Source: DASWZN01 sp036404435
Lineage (GTDB): Bacteria; Acidobacteriota; Terriglobia; Bryobacterales; Bryobacteraceae
Length of the DNA stretch: 64,000 nt
Reading direction: 5' to 3'
Assembly: GCA_036404435.1 (NCBI GenBank)
Contig: DASWZN010000016.1
Span: 87,206-151,205 of the forward strand
Part shown: positions 54,078 to 62,110 of the stretch, in pieces
Layout: the number at the start of each line of letters is the position of its first letter
Numbering within the stretch: the stretch's first letter is position 1
Made by a program: the position numbers and the translations under genes
The notes under the pieces: generated by a model
The model's database searches: none
Seen by the model: the letters and a program-made list of their open reading frames with translations, nothing else
Told to the model about the DNA's origin: nothing

Positions 54078-54290
54078 TCAGGGCCCCTCCCCGCCATCTC
54101 CTTCGGAGAGCGCGATCCAGGTGCTCGTATCGACCGCGACCATCGGTCGGCCTTCAGCTCGGCCGCCGTGCGCGAGAAGCGAACCTTGCCCCGGAGTTGG
54201 CGCAGCCGCGCGTAAGCCTGCGATGCCGCAACCAACTGCAGCCCGGTGCGGACCGTCTGCGTGATGCCTCCCCCAGAAGCTCCGGCTGGT
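54078..54290 (-). pseudogene. Relic of a VapBC-type toxin-antitoxin pair
   Basis: An antitoxin-like segment on the minus strand (VRTGLQLVAASQAYARLRQL, FSRTAAELKADRW) runs into ATG 54143, where a PIN-toxin start is readable (VAVDTSTWIALSEGDGGEG) but stops at 54078 after 21 residues; VapC proteins normally have about 130. The remainder up to 54011 reads like the end of yet another gene (FDALVEGYRFSRG-stop). The pair is dead. Confidence 0.55.
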
Positions 54291-54303
54291 CCTAGCTTTT
54301 CCG

Positions 54304-54335
54304 ATCCGTGTTCATCCGCGTTCATCTGTGGCCAA
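54304..54335. repeat. GTTCATCTGC intergenic repeat (GTGTTCATCCGC + GTTCATCTGTGG)
   Basis: A double unit that lies 12 bp outside the stop of the nuclease gene. Confidence 0.55.
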
Positions 54336-54347
54336 TAATGCTTCGCC

Positions 54348-54977
54348 CTAGATCAACCTTTTCCTCTGCTCCCCCACCCCCGCCCATCGCGCCCGCCAGC
54401 ACGCCAGCGCCGCCGCCAAGACCAGATCGTCGTGCGTCCCCTCTCGCCATGCCCCGAACTGCTCCCGCCGCCCCGCCGACACCTTCACCCGCATCCCCGT
54501 CAGCTCTTTGATGAACGTCTCGCCTTCCCGCAGCCCCGCCGCGATCCGCAGCGACCCCGTCTCCAGCATCGCCTCCAGCCCCACCACCAGGTCCCGCTTC
54601 GGCACCTTCCATCCCCCGTCCGACCGCGACGCCCGCTCCCCGCCCGTGATCGTCACCGCCATCAGTTCGCACCCCAGCTCCGCCCCGCGCAGCATGTCGA
54701 TTACCGGCCCGCCCACGCCCGTTGCATCCGCCACCACCGTGCACCGCCCCGCCAACGCCCCCGACCGCGCCACTTCCCGCACTCTCGCCACCACCTCCGG
54801 ATACGAAGTCCCCAACGCCAGCCTCTCCAAATGCCGCAAGCTGTGCCGCACCTCGCGCACCCGCTCCCAACTCCACCGGTCAACCTCTCCCGCCGCCTCC
54901 CATCTCTCCACCACCGCAATCGCCGTATAGTCCTGCTTCTGCCCCAAATCCACACCCATGAAATACCGCTCCCTCAT
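54348..54977 (-). CDS. Terminase-like RNase-H-fold nuclease (separate polypeptide)
   Basis: ATG 54977 (RERYFMGVDLGQKQDYTAIA) is chosen over the longer frame from 55151, because a GGGGTGGT stretch precedes it and the upstream residues are glycine-rich nonsense. The 209-residue product matches the nuclease half of a large terminase: first aspartate in GVDLGQKQD, second in VVADATGVGG, and the closing pair in THDDLVLAAALA. These are the metal ligands of the phage terminase active site. It lies 65 bp after the ATPase gene on the same strand. Phage terminases usually fuse the two halves; here they are separate, and no head, portal or tail gene is present. Confidence 0.75.
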   Translation of the reverse strand: MRERYFMGVDLGQKQDYTAIAVVERWEAAGEVDRWSWERVREVRHSLRHLERLALGTSYPEVVARVREVARSGALAGRCTVVADATGVGGPVIDMLRGAELGCELMAVTITGGERASRSDGGWKVPKRDLVVGLEAMLETGSLRIAAGLREGETFIKELTGMRVKVSAGRREQFGAWREGTHDDLVLAAALACWRARWAGVGEQRKRLI

Positions 54978-55042
54978 ACCACCCCCCAGGTTTTCCAACG
55001 GGCAACGGGCAACGAGCCACGAGCGGGCCGGCGCAGCCGGCC

Positions 55043-55822
55043 CTAGAACAGCGGTTTTACTTCCTCCGTCACCGCCCTCTCCACCACCTCCCGCCGAAAC
55101 AGTACGTCGTCCGCCTCCAGAAACTCGCAAAGATACTCCTGCCGAAACCACCGGTCCCCCAGCGAGGCTCTCTCCTCCTCCAGAAAACTAGCCAGTATCC
55201 GCGGGCATGACGTAGCCGGCACTGTCACTCGCTCCCATTGAGCGCCCCCGTTCGTCCACTCCTCCCAGAAGAACCCCCGCTTCCCGAATGGAGTGCTCAT
55301 CAGCCACAGGTCCCCGTCCCCCACCGCCAGCATCGGCCGCACCGATTTATACATTTCATCACTCACCCGCGCCGCTTCGTCGATCAGCATCAGCGATACC
55401 GCCGAGAATCCGCGCACCGTCGCCTCCGTCCCCGGTAGCCCCACCAGCCGCGACCCGTTCGGGAACAGCAGAGAGATCTCGTTGTCCCCGTCCCCTCGCG
55501 GCCTGATGTCCATCCGCCGCACGAACGCCGCCGCCTTCCTCAAAAACTCTCCGCTCTGCCGCGCCGACGGACTCACCACCAGCGTCAGGCTGCCCGCCCG
55601 TTCCTGCGCCCGCGCCACCGCCTTCGCGGCCGTGATCGTCGATTTCCCCCACTGCCGCGTGCAGTTCAGCAGCAGCCGCCGCGCGTCCCGCCGCAGCAGT
55701 TCTCCCTGTTTCACGTCCGGCTCGAACCCCAGCCATTCCTCCCATCCCGCCGCCTCGTGTGCTTCCGCCTTCCGGCGCTTCCCACCCACTGGCCCGCCCT
55801 TATACACACTTTTGATCCTCAT
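55043..55822 (-). CDS. Terminase-like ATPase (separate polypeptide)
   Basis: The 259-residue protein matches the ATPase half of a large terminase: adenine-binding region EEWLGFEPDVKQGELLRRDA, Walker A NCTRQWGKSTITAAKAVA, Walker B LMLIDEAARVS and the coupling motif LWLMSTPFGKRGFFW. It ends with CEFLEADDVLFRREVVERAV, the usual linker, and a stop instead of the nuclease domain. It should pump or package DNA with ATP, or have been re-used for another DNA transaction. The 187-bp region upstream (55823-56010) must hold a divergent promoter for the orphan gene at 56022. Confidence 0.78.
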   Translation of the reverse strand: MRIKSVYKGGPVGGKRRKAEAHEAAGWEEWLGFEPDVKQGELLRRDARRLLLNCTRQWGKSTITAAKAVARAQERAGSLTLVVSPSARQSGEFLRKAAAFVRRMDIRPRGDGDNEISLLFPNGSRLVGLPGTEATVRGFSAVSLMLIDEAARVSDEMYKSVRPMLAVGDGDLWLMSTPFGKRGFFWEEWTNGGAQWERVTVPATSCPRILASFLEEERASLGDRWFRQEYLCEFLEADDVLFRREVVERAVTEEVKPLF

Positions 55823-56021
55823 ACGCCCACGGACAATTTACCGCCGCGTCCGTGCCGTTCCCCTGTTTCACAAAATGCATTTATCACCATTTCAAGCACT
55901 TAGGAATTTTCCACCCCTGTAATCGGAGTTTCCGGGTTTACTCTCATTTCAGGAAACGCCCTCCTCGTGGTGCTGCAACGAGCGACGAGCCACGAGCGAC
56001 GGGCGCTTCTTGGAGGTTGCT

Positions 56022-56573
56022 ATGTCTTCACAACGTCGTATCGATGCATCCCGCGCCAATGGCGCCCTCTCTCATGGACCCAAGACTCCCGAGGGCCGCG
56101 CCCTTTCGGCCGCCGCCGCCCTCACTCACGGCCTCACCGCGCGCCGCACCCTTGTCGGAAACGAATCCGAAGAGGCGTTCCGCGCCCTCCGTGATGTCTA
56201 CACCTTGTATTTCCAGCCGGAGAACCGCCTGGAGCTCGATTGGCTCGAAGAGTTCATAGCCTCCCGCTGGCGCTTGATTCGCATCACTTCCATGGAGACC
56301 GCTCTGCTCACCCTCGAAGTGGATCACCAGGAGCCTGACGTCAAAAAGCAATTCGAGGTCTGCGAGACCGAAACGCGGATCGCCATGGTCTTCCGCGCTC
56401 TCAGCGACGACTCCCACGCCCTGGACCTTCTCAACCGCTACGAGGCCCGCATCCGTCGCACCCACGACAAACTCTACAAGCGCCTCGAAGCCCGCCGAAA
56501 AAAGCGCGCGCGCGCAGTGCAACATGGTCCTAGTCCCATAAACGGACACCCCACGCCCCCGCCTGCGCCGTAA
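56022..56573 (+). CDS. Orphan protein with N-terminal RANGALSHGPKTPEGRA motif
   Basis: ATG 56022 has a perfect GGAGG five bases upstream. The 183-residue protein starts with QRRIDASRANGALSHGPKTP, a signature I have seen in many hypothetical proteins of Acidobacteriota and Planctomycetes, usually several per genome and often without neighbours in common. The middle is helical (LDWLEEFIASRWRLIRITSM; YEARIRRTHDKLYKRLEARR) and the end is proline rich. Function is unknown. The basic N-terminus could bind nucleic acid. It is divergent from the terminase-like pair and inside the 0.95-kb repeats. Confidence 0.75.
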   Translation: MSSQRRIDASRANGALSHGPKTPEGRALSAAAALTHGLTARRTLVGNESEEAFRALRDVYTLYFQPENRLELDWLEEFIASRWRLIRITSMETALLTLEVDHQEPDVKKQFEVCETETRIAMVFRALSDDSHALDLLNRYEARIRRTHDKLYKRLEARRKKRARAVQHGPSPINGHPTPPPAP

Positions 56574-56595
56574 CTCCGTTGCCCCTGCGTCCCGC

Positions 56596-57069
56596 CTAGT
56601 TCCAGTAACTCCGGTCCAAACTCCGGTATTGCACCGCCTCAGCCAGGTGCTTGGCCGAGACCGCTTCGGAGCCGTCGAGATGGGCGATGGTGCGCGCCAC
56701 CTTCAGAATGCGGTCGTGCGCGCGTGCCGAAAGGCCCATCTTGCGCATCGCCAGTTCGAGCGTGCGCTCGCCCGCGTCGTCCAGCCGGCACAGCTTGCGC
56801 AGCACGCGCGGCGGAAGCTCGGAGTTGACGTGGCCGCGCGCCTGTTGCACCCCGCGCGCTCGCTCGATCCGTTCCCGCATCTGGTCCGAAGTCGAGCCCT
56901 GCGCGTCCGCGCGCATCTCCTTGTAAGGCACCGCCGGCACCTCGATGTGCAGATCGATGCGGTCGAGCAGCGGCCCGCTGATCTTGCCCAGGTAGCGCTG
57001 GATGATGGCCGGCGTGCACCGGCACTCGCGCGTGGTGTCGCCGTAATAACCGCACGGACACCCGTGCAT
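56596..57069 (-). pseudogene. comM: ComM/YifB Mg-chelatase-like ATPase, 5' part lost
   Basis: The remaining 157 residues are the C-terminal third of a ComM/YifB helicase: HGCPCGYYGDTTRECRCTP, then DRIDLHIEVPAVPYKEM and the C-terminal SARAHDRILKVARTIAHLDG. Intact proteins have about 500 residues with Walker A and B upstream; neither is present. The match stops at about 57070, where the sequence changes to unrelated DNA just before the right copy of the 0.95-kb repeat (57182). The gene was cut by the rearrangement that made the repeats. ComM promotes branch migration during natural transformation, so this function is lost from this locus. Confidence 0.85.
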
Positions 57070-57253
57070 GTAACAACTGCACTTTTGAGAGGGTCTACCG
57101 AATGCCCGTGAGACCCCGGGCAGCGGCCTGATCCTCTGTGCAGAACTGTCGTTAAATCAATAGGTTCTAGATTGCTAGGCGGAGCGGCCCGAGGACGTCC
57201 GGGCTGGAAGAACGCCCACGAACTGCTCGGTGTACGAGATGAGCGATCTAATC

Positions 57254-57469
57254 TCAGCTCTTGTAGGCGCCGGAAAAGGACGGTACTTCGGCATCGTCCG
57301 GCGGACGGGTGCCGTGCCACCGCAGCCCCCGCTCGCCCGGGAGGTCCTCATCGGCTCTCAGTAGCCCCGCCCGCCGGAGGCCCGATTCCAAGGCGTAGCG
57401 GCTCAGGCAGATCCCCAGTGTCATCCCGACAGCCATGCCGACTGAAAGTGCGCAGATTAGAGACACCAT
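57254..57469 (-). CDS. Small membrane protein of the duplicated unit, copy 2
   Basis: The 71-residue paralogue of 53137-53352 keeps the membrane helix (SLICALSVGMAVGMTLGICL) and the tail through DDAEVPSFSGAYKS. Start and stop are both intact, and the frame has no gaps relative to copy 1. Confidence 0.65.
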   Translation of the reverse strand: MVSLICALSVGMAVGMTLGICLSRYALESGLRRAGLLRADEDLPGERGLRWHGTRPPDDAEVPSFSGAYKS

Positions 57470-57654
57470 TTACGGATAGAGTTTAGGCGCTTTGAGGGGT
57501 CTTTGGGCGGTTTCGCGTCATTTTTTCTGAAATCAGGACAGCGGCTAAAGACTCAGAGACTTAGCCGCGCGATTCTGTTCCGTTTCCGGAACAACGGAGC
57601 CTTCGCACGGTGCAAAAGGCGATGGAGGACGGTGCCTCCGGAATCCCCCCAGGA

Positions 57655-58044
57655 TTACGAGATCCTATGCGTGATGTTCACGCTCGGTGTCGCGTCGCCG
57701 CACGCTTCACCACACTTGTGATTGGGGAACATCCGAGCGAACGAACAGAGCAGGTATTTGCGCGCAGCGGCAAGATCGTCGTAGCGGCTTCCGCCGTGGA
57801 TCTGGCAGCCCCAATGGCGCGCGGCGAATGAGCCATCCCGCAATTGAGTGACCCGCGAGTAGAAGAGACCGTCCTGGGTGGAGTGAACCGTGTTGAATGG
57901 TTCGATTGCCGCTATCCGGTCGCGGCAGTCGGCGCAGATCAGGAGATGGCACTCCACAGCTTCCAGCGCTTCGGCGGCGAGCTCCCGCAAAGAGTAGCCC
58001 TCCAGGGTGGCAGCTCCGATGTGTTCCTCAACTGAGCCGTGCAT
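57655..58044 (-). CDS. Small HxxxCxxC zinc-finger-like protein, copy 2
   Basis: The 129-residue paralogue of 53537-53926 keeps the zinc motif (ECHLLICADCRDRI) and the C-terminal cysteines (NHKCGEACGDATP). Only the first few residues differ (HGSVEEHIG versus LSSGEEHIG). The same length and open frame suggest that both copies can make protein. Confidence 0.65.
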   Translation of the reverse strand: MHGSVEEHIGAATLEGYSLRELAAEALEAVECHLLICADCRDRIAAIEPFNTVHSTQDGLFYSRVTQLRDGSFAARHWGCQIHGGSRYDDLAAARKYLLCSFARMFPNHKCGEACGDATPSVNITHRIS

Positions 58045-58200
58045 ATGAAACGGACGATAGCACGCTTAGGTGGGCGGCTGCCGCTCCTGATCGGCTGCGC
58101 GCATAACACACCAATCTGCGGATTCCGAAGGTTCCTGTATTGCTCGCTGAGTCGGTAGGCCTCAGCGCTCACTTGGCCCGATCCCAACCAGGAGGTCCCC

Positions 58201-58539
58201 TTGTCCAGACCCCTGCACCTCTCAGACCTTTCGCCCGCGCGGCAAGCCCTTTTCCGGCTGTGCCAGACGATCAACCACGGGTGCATCGAGAACCTCGAGG
58301 TCAGAAACGCCGAGCCCATATTTGATCCGCTGCCTGTGATGCTGAAGGACGTGAAGCTTGACTCGGACGACGGGCCCCGAGCAGAGCTCGCCCTGCACGA
58401 TTTCGTCGTGAGCGACGAGGTTTCGCGCCTGATGCGCCTTTTCGACGACACGAAGAACGGCACCTTCCGGCGGGTGGAGATCCGCGGCGGGCTTCCTCGC
58501 CGAGCCGTCCTGGAGTCGCGGCTGCCGAGCAGCAGGTAG
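58201..58539 (+). CDS. Hypothetical protein, TTG start with strong ribosome site
   Basis: The 112-residue protein starts at TTG 58201, five bases after a perfect AGGAGG. Its text (LSPARQALFRLCQTINHGCI; EVRNAEPIFDPLP; MLKDVKLDSDDGPRAEL; FRRVEIRGGLPRRAVLES) resembles a small family in Acidobacteriota without a name. It is helical at the start and beta-rich at the end, with no signal peptide. It stands alone after the right copy of the repeat. Confidence 0.65.
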   Translation: MSRPLHLSDLSPARQALFRLCQTINHGCIENLEVRNAEPIFDPLPVMLKDVKLDSDDGPRAELALHDFVVSDEVSRLMRLFDDTKNGTFRRVEIRGGLPRRAVLESRLPSSR

Positions 58540-59188
58540 GAACGGGCGACGATCTCGGTTGCCCACAGGTCATCAGTTTCCTGAATTCTGTAACGCATCC
58601 CGCGAGGGGTGCCGGATGTCAAAGAGGAGCATGTTGAAGCTGTTTGAGTTGAACGGGCGTGGACGGTCGTGTTTGGCCGTGGCATTGCCGGGACAGCTTC
58701 ATAGCCAGTCAGGAAGTCTAATCCCTTGGACGACCCAGCAACCGCCCAATACAAGAACCTGGTCAGAGGAGCTGGCGAAACTGAATTGGTGGACCTCTAC
58801 CCGATCCGTAAGGCCATCCAGCCGCGCTGCCCAGAGCGGCGCGCAGAAGCACGGAACACCACCGGCTGCTGGTAAACAGGCGGGTACACAGACATGCAGG
58901 CGCGTGGGCGCCTAAAAGCTGCGGGTAACCGCGGCGCCTAAGCCCACGGTGCGAAACGACGGGCCGGCTCCATACCGAATGAGCCAGTTTTCGTTCACAC
59001 AGAGTGAGCACTTCAGGGGGTCAAAACCCTCTTTGTGCTTACTCCGAGCCTCACCACCCGAACGCATAACTCAAAAGAAAAAAAGATGTTAGCTAAGAAA
59101 CTCGGATCTAACTGAGGTGGGTGAACGTACAATGGACGGTGGCTCGGAAGCGGGGGGAAAGGCGGCAGCAGCGGCGCGCGGGTGAGGC
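58540..59188. other. Stretch without a supported gene
   Basis: Several short open frames exist on both strands but none has protein-like composition with a ribosome site. No RNA gene is recognised. Confidence 0.5.
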
Positions 59189-59219
59189 GGCGGCGCCTGC
59201 CGGCTGGGGAGGCGCCGCC
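59189..59219 (-). terminator. Hairpin GGCGGCGCCT / AGGCGCCGCC after the S53 peptidase
   Basis: A perfect ten-base stem with an eleven-base loop lies 30 bp after the stop of the minus-strand peptidase gene. No T-run follows, so it may be a repeat hairpin and not a classical terminator. Confidence 0.5.
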
Positions 59220-59248
59220 TGGAGTTTGTGTCAGGCCGCGGCGGCGGA

Positions 59249-61522
59249 TTAACCTCGCCCCCGGATGGTGAGCGTCAGAGTGGCGCTATGGGTCACGCTT
59301 CCGGCGGTGCCTGTGATGGTGATGGCGTGAGTGCCCACCGGCGCGGAACTGGAGACGCTTAGGGTGAGTTGGGAAGTGCCGGAGCCCGGAGCCGCGATGC
59401 TGGCGGGGACGAACGTGGCGGTGACGCCGGCGGGCGCGCCGCTCGCAGAGAGCGACACGGCCGAGTTAAAGCCGCCCGAGACGGCCGTGGTTACCGTGGC
59501 GCTGCCGCTTCGTCCCTGCCTCACGGAAAGCGAAGTCGGGGAGACGGAGATGGTGAAGTTGCCGGAGCCCGGCGCGGTTACCTTGAGCGTGACGGTAGTC
59601 GTGTGAGTTATCGAGCCGCCGGTACCGGTCACCGTGATGGTGTAAGTGCCGGTGGCGACCGTTGAGGCTACGGTCATGGTCATGGTCGAAGTACCGGCGC
59701 CGGTGACGGAGGAGGGACTGAATCCGACCGTGACGCCGGAGGGCTGACCGGAAGCGCCGAGGGTTATCGCGGAGCTGAAGCCGCCGGTTACCGTGCTAGT
59801 GATGGTTGACGTTCCCGCGTTGCCATGAACGACCGAAACCGCAGCAGGCGAGGCGGAGAGGCTGAAGCCGGAAGCGGGCGAGCCGACCAGGGCGTTGATG
59901 AGGCCGGCGCCGTTGGGGCTGCCCCAGCCGGTGGCGAGATCGTAGCCGACGGTGGCGGAGAAGCCGTTATTGCCGCTGGTGATGTCGTGGAAGGCCGCGG
60001 AGTAACCCGATCCCGCGCCGATGGAGTAGAGGGCAGGGTTGATGAAGCCCAGGGTCTTGCCGGTCGTGGCGACGGCCTGCTGGTTGGCGAGGGCGAGGTA
60101 ACCCGCCCAGATCGGCGCCGCGAAGCTGGTGCCGCCGTATAGGTTGGCTGTACATGTAGTTTGGTCGGCGCAGACGTAGTAAGTGAAATTCGCGTTGGCC
60201 GAAACGTCGGGGCCGTTGCGAAGGGTCTTCGAACAGCTCGCGCAGCCGGTGGCCGCGGCGGTCTGCCAGGAAGGAATCGCGAAGCCGTCGGGGTTGATTC
60301 CGCCGCCGCCATCCACCCAGGCGGTTTCGGAAGCCCATGGGCCATCGGCGCTCGCGGTGGCGAGGTCCGTCCCGCCAACCGATGTGATGTAGACGTCGTC
60401 CGCCGGCCAGGCAGGGTTACGCGCCGACCATTTGCCGCTGTCTCCGGCGGCGACGAAGATGTTCTGACCCTGCGCGGCGAACTCCCGGAAGTAGGGGTCG
60501 TCGACGGAGGGATCGACCGGGGTCCAGCCCCAGGAACAACTCAACTGCGCGTTGAGCGGGCTGGCGGTGGACATGGCATTGAAGATGGGGGCGTCGTTCG
60601 ATCCCACATAGACGACCAGGCTGGACAATCCGGGCGCCATGCCAAGGGCGGAGGTGATGTCGATAGTCTGTTCGGTGTCGTCGCAGCGGCCGCCGGCGGC
60701 ATTGTCGGTGCAGGCGGTGCTGGTGCCGTCGGTAGAGAGCAGAGCGATGGGCACGTTGTTGGTTTGGTGTGCATTGGCGTAGTAAGTCGTGACGTCCGCG
60801 AGATCGGTCCCGGCGTACTCCAGCAAGCCGAGCGATTGGCCGGTGCCGGTGAGGGCCGTTCCGCCGTAATAGGCGGCGCGCATATCGCTGCCGAGGAAGG
60901 ATGCCGAGGGGCCGGAGCCGGTGGTGGCGCTGGGCACGGAGTGGGCGGTGCGCGGCACAACGAGAGGTTTCGGAATGGAGAAGTTGTCGAGTCCGGCGAT
61001 GCGCCACAGGGAGACCGCGAGATCGGGCGTGGGCTCGCGATCGGGGCTGTAGAAGGTGCGGTTCTCGGTGGGATGCTGGTAGCGGCCCATGGTGACGTGG
61101 AGCGCGGCTTCGATGGCGGCAACAGGGCCGGCGACGTCCACGTTGAGGCGATTGCGGGACGTGCCGACCACCTGCAAGCCGTGCGACTGCGCAAAGTTGA
61201 CCACGGCGTCATAGTCCTGCTGGGTGGGGCCGAAGCTGGCGGTGAACTCTTCGACCGTGAGGAACTGGCGGTAGGACGGACTGGCGGGATCGTAGAGGTC
61301 TTTCAAAAATGTTTCAAGCGCGGCCTGGTTGCGCAGCGGCAGAACGAGAGTCAGACGCATCTGCTGTGCGGCCGGCAGGCGATCGACGAACCGCGCCTGT
61401 CCGGTGGTGACGGCATCGCGGACGTGATGTGTCATGGGCGCGGACTGCGCCTGGCATAGAGAGCTGCCGAAGGTCGCGAGCGCGACGACAACCGGCAAAG
61501 TGCTGCTGAGTTTCCCAATCAC
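59249..61522 (-). CDS. Secreted S53 (sedolisin) peptidase with two Ig-like repeats
   Basis: GTG 61522 is chosen: AGGGAGG ends six bases upstream, while the TTG at 61528 would touch the ribosome site. The 757-residue protein has a signal peptide (LPVVVALATFGSSLCQAQ), an activation propeptide (about 30-180; LKDLYDPASPSYRQFLTVEE) and the catalytic domain: E and D in DDTEQTIDITSALG, the oxyanion D in VAAGDSGKW and the serine in LYGGTSFAAPIW, then the calcium loop YDLATGWGSPNGAG. Two Ig-like repeats close the protein (VTGGFSSAITLGASGQPSGV; VSGGFNSAVSLSASGAPAGV). It should act as an acid-tolerant extracellular protease. Confidence 0.93.
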   Translation of the reverse strand: MIGKLSSTLPVVVALATFGSSLCQAQSAPMTHHVRDAVTTGQARFVDRLPAAQQMRLTLVLPLRNQAALETFLKDLYDPASPSYRQFLTVEEFTASFGPTQQDYDAVVNFAQSHGLQVVGTSRNRLNVDVAGPVAAIEAALHVTMGRYQHPTENRTFYSPDREPTPDLAVSLWRIAGLDNFSIPKPLVVPRTAHSVPSATTGSGPSASFLGSDMRAAYYGGTALTGTGQSLGLLEYAGTDLADVTTYYANAHQTNNVPIALLSTDGTSTACTDNAAGGRCDDTEQTIDITSALGMAPGLSSLVVYVGSNDAPIFNAMSTASPLNAQLSCSWGWTPVDPSVDDPYFREFAAQGQNIFVAAGDSGKWSARNPAWPADDVYITSVGGTDLATASADGPWASETAWVDGGGGINPDGFAIPSWQTAAATGCASCSKTLRNGPDVSANANFTYYVCADQTTCTANLYGGTSFAAPIWAGYLALANQQAVATTGKTLGFINPALYSIGAGSGYSAAFHDITSGNNGFSATVGYDLATGWGSPNGAGLINALVGSPASGFSLSASPAAVSVVHGNAGTSTITSTVTGGFSSAITLGASGQPSGVTVGFSPSSVTGAGTSTMTMTVASTVATGTYTITVTGTGGSITHTTTVTLKVTAPGSGNFTISVSPTSLSVRQGRSGSATVTTAVSGGFNSAVSLSASGAPAGVTATFVPASIAAPGSGTSQLTLSVSSSAPVGTHAITITGTAGSVTHSATLTLTIRGRG

Positions 61523-61649
61523 GATCAACCTCCCTCTGACACGCCCGATCGCGGGCTAACGCTTGCGCGGATGCAACCGGAAGCGGAACGCCCGAAATCG
61601 GCCCTTTTGTCGCCTGTCGAGTATGGCCGAGAATAACCTCAGCCCCACT

Positions 61650-61960
61650 CACAGAATGGGCTCAGTATAGCAATAATTCGGAACTTCCATTTTGGACTGC
61701 CAGATCTCAAGCCGCTCGATCTCGGGCAGGAGCAGTTCTTCCCAGTCGTCGGCGCTGTGGACGTTGCCGGGGCGCAGCTTTTGCCGCCAGGCAGTCGCCT
61801 TCCCGATTTGAATCGCAGTAACGGGTGATAGCACGTGGACTCGAAGTGGCCTTTGTACGCGCTGTTCTCCTGCTGGCCATACACCGGGATTTCGGTTGAG
61901 TCCATATCCAGCACTATCCGCTGTTGCGCATCGATGACCTCATTCTGGCGATGCGGCGGA
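61650..61960 (-). pseudogene. IS1380-family transposase remnant
   Basis: The minus strand reads NEVIDAQQRIVLDMDSTEIP and VYGQQENSAYKGHFESTCYH, the DDE-domain entry of IS1380 transposases, then shifts frame after HPLLRF to continue as KLRPGNVHSADDWEELLLPE and IERLE. Intact enzymes have about 450 residues; only about 85 remain, and the frame is broken. It lies between the S53 gene and the phage-type methyltransferase, and may mark the edge of an acquired segment. Confidence 0.8.
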
Positions 61961-62110
61961 TGCTAGTGTCGCGACCGTGAGTTGCCTGCCCAGTGAAAGA
62001 GGTCGTCAACTGGGGAAAATCTATGTAGAATCGTCTTAGAGACTTCAGTTCGCCGGGCCAGCGCCTCGGGCGCACCCTGCGGAGGATTCCTCAACCAATC
62101 GAGGTGAGAA

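Larger units (their letters stand above)
57182..58130. repeat. 0.95-kb direct repeat, copy 2
   Basis: See copy 1 at 53065-54011. The hairpin pair is at 57541-57568 and just beyond. Copy 2 abuts the truncated comM on its left. Confidence 0.9.

Noticed and set aside
54044..54325. Intact antitoxin gene on the minus strand
   Set aside because: The frame runs past the toxin start into unrelated sequence; the toxin stops after 21 residues, so the pair is a relic.
58559..58915. Plus-strand 118-residue frame after the TTG-start gene
   Set aside because: No ribosome site, mixed composition and no conserved motif; left as empty sequence.
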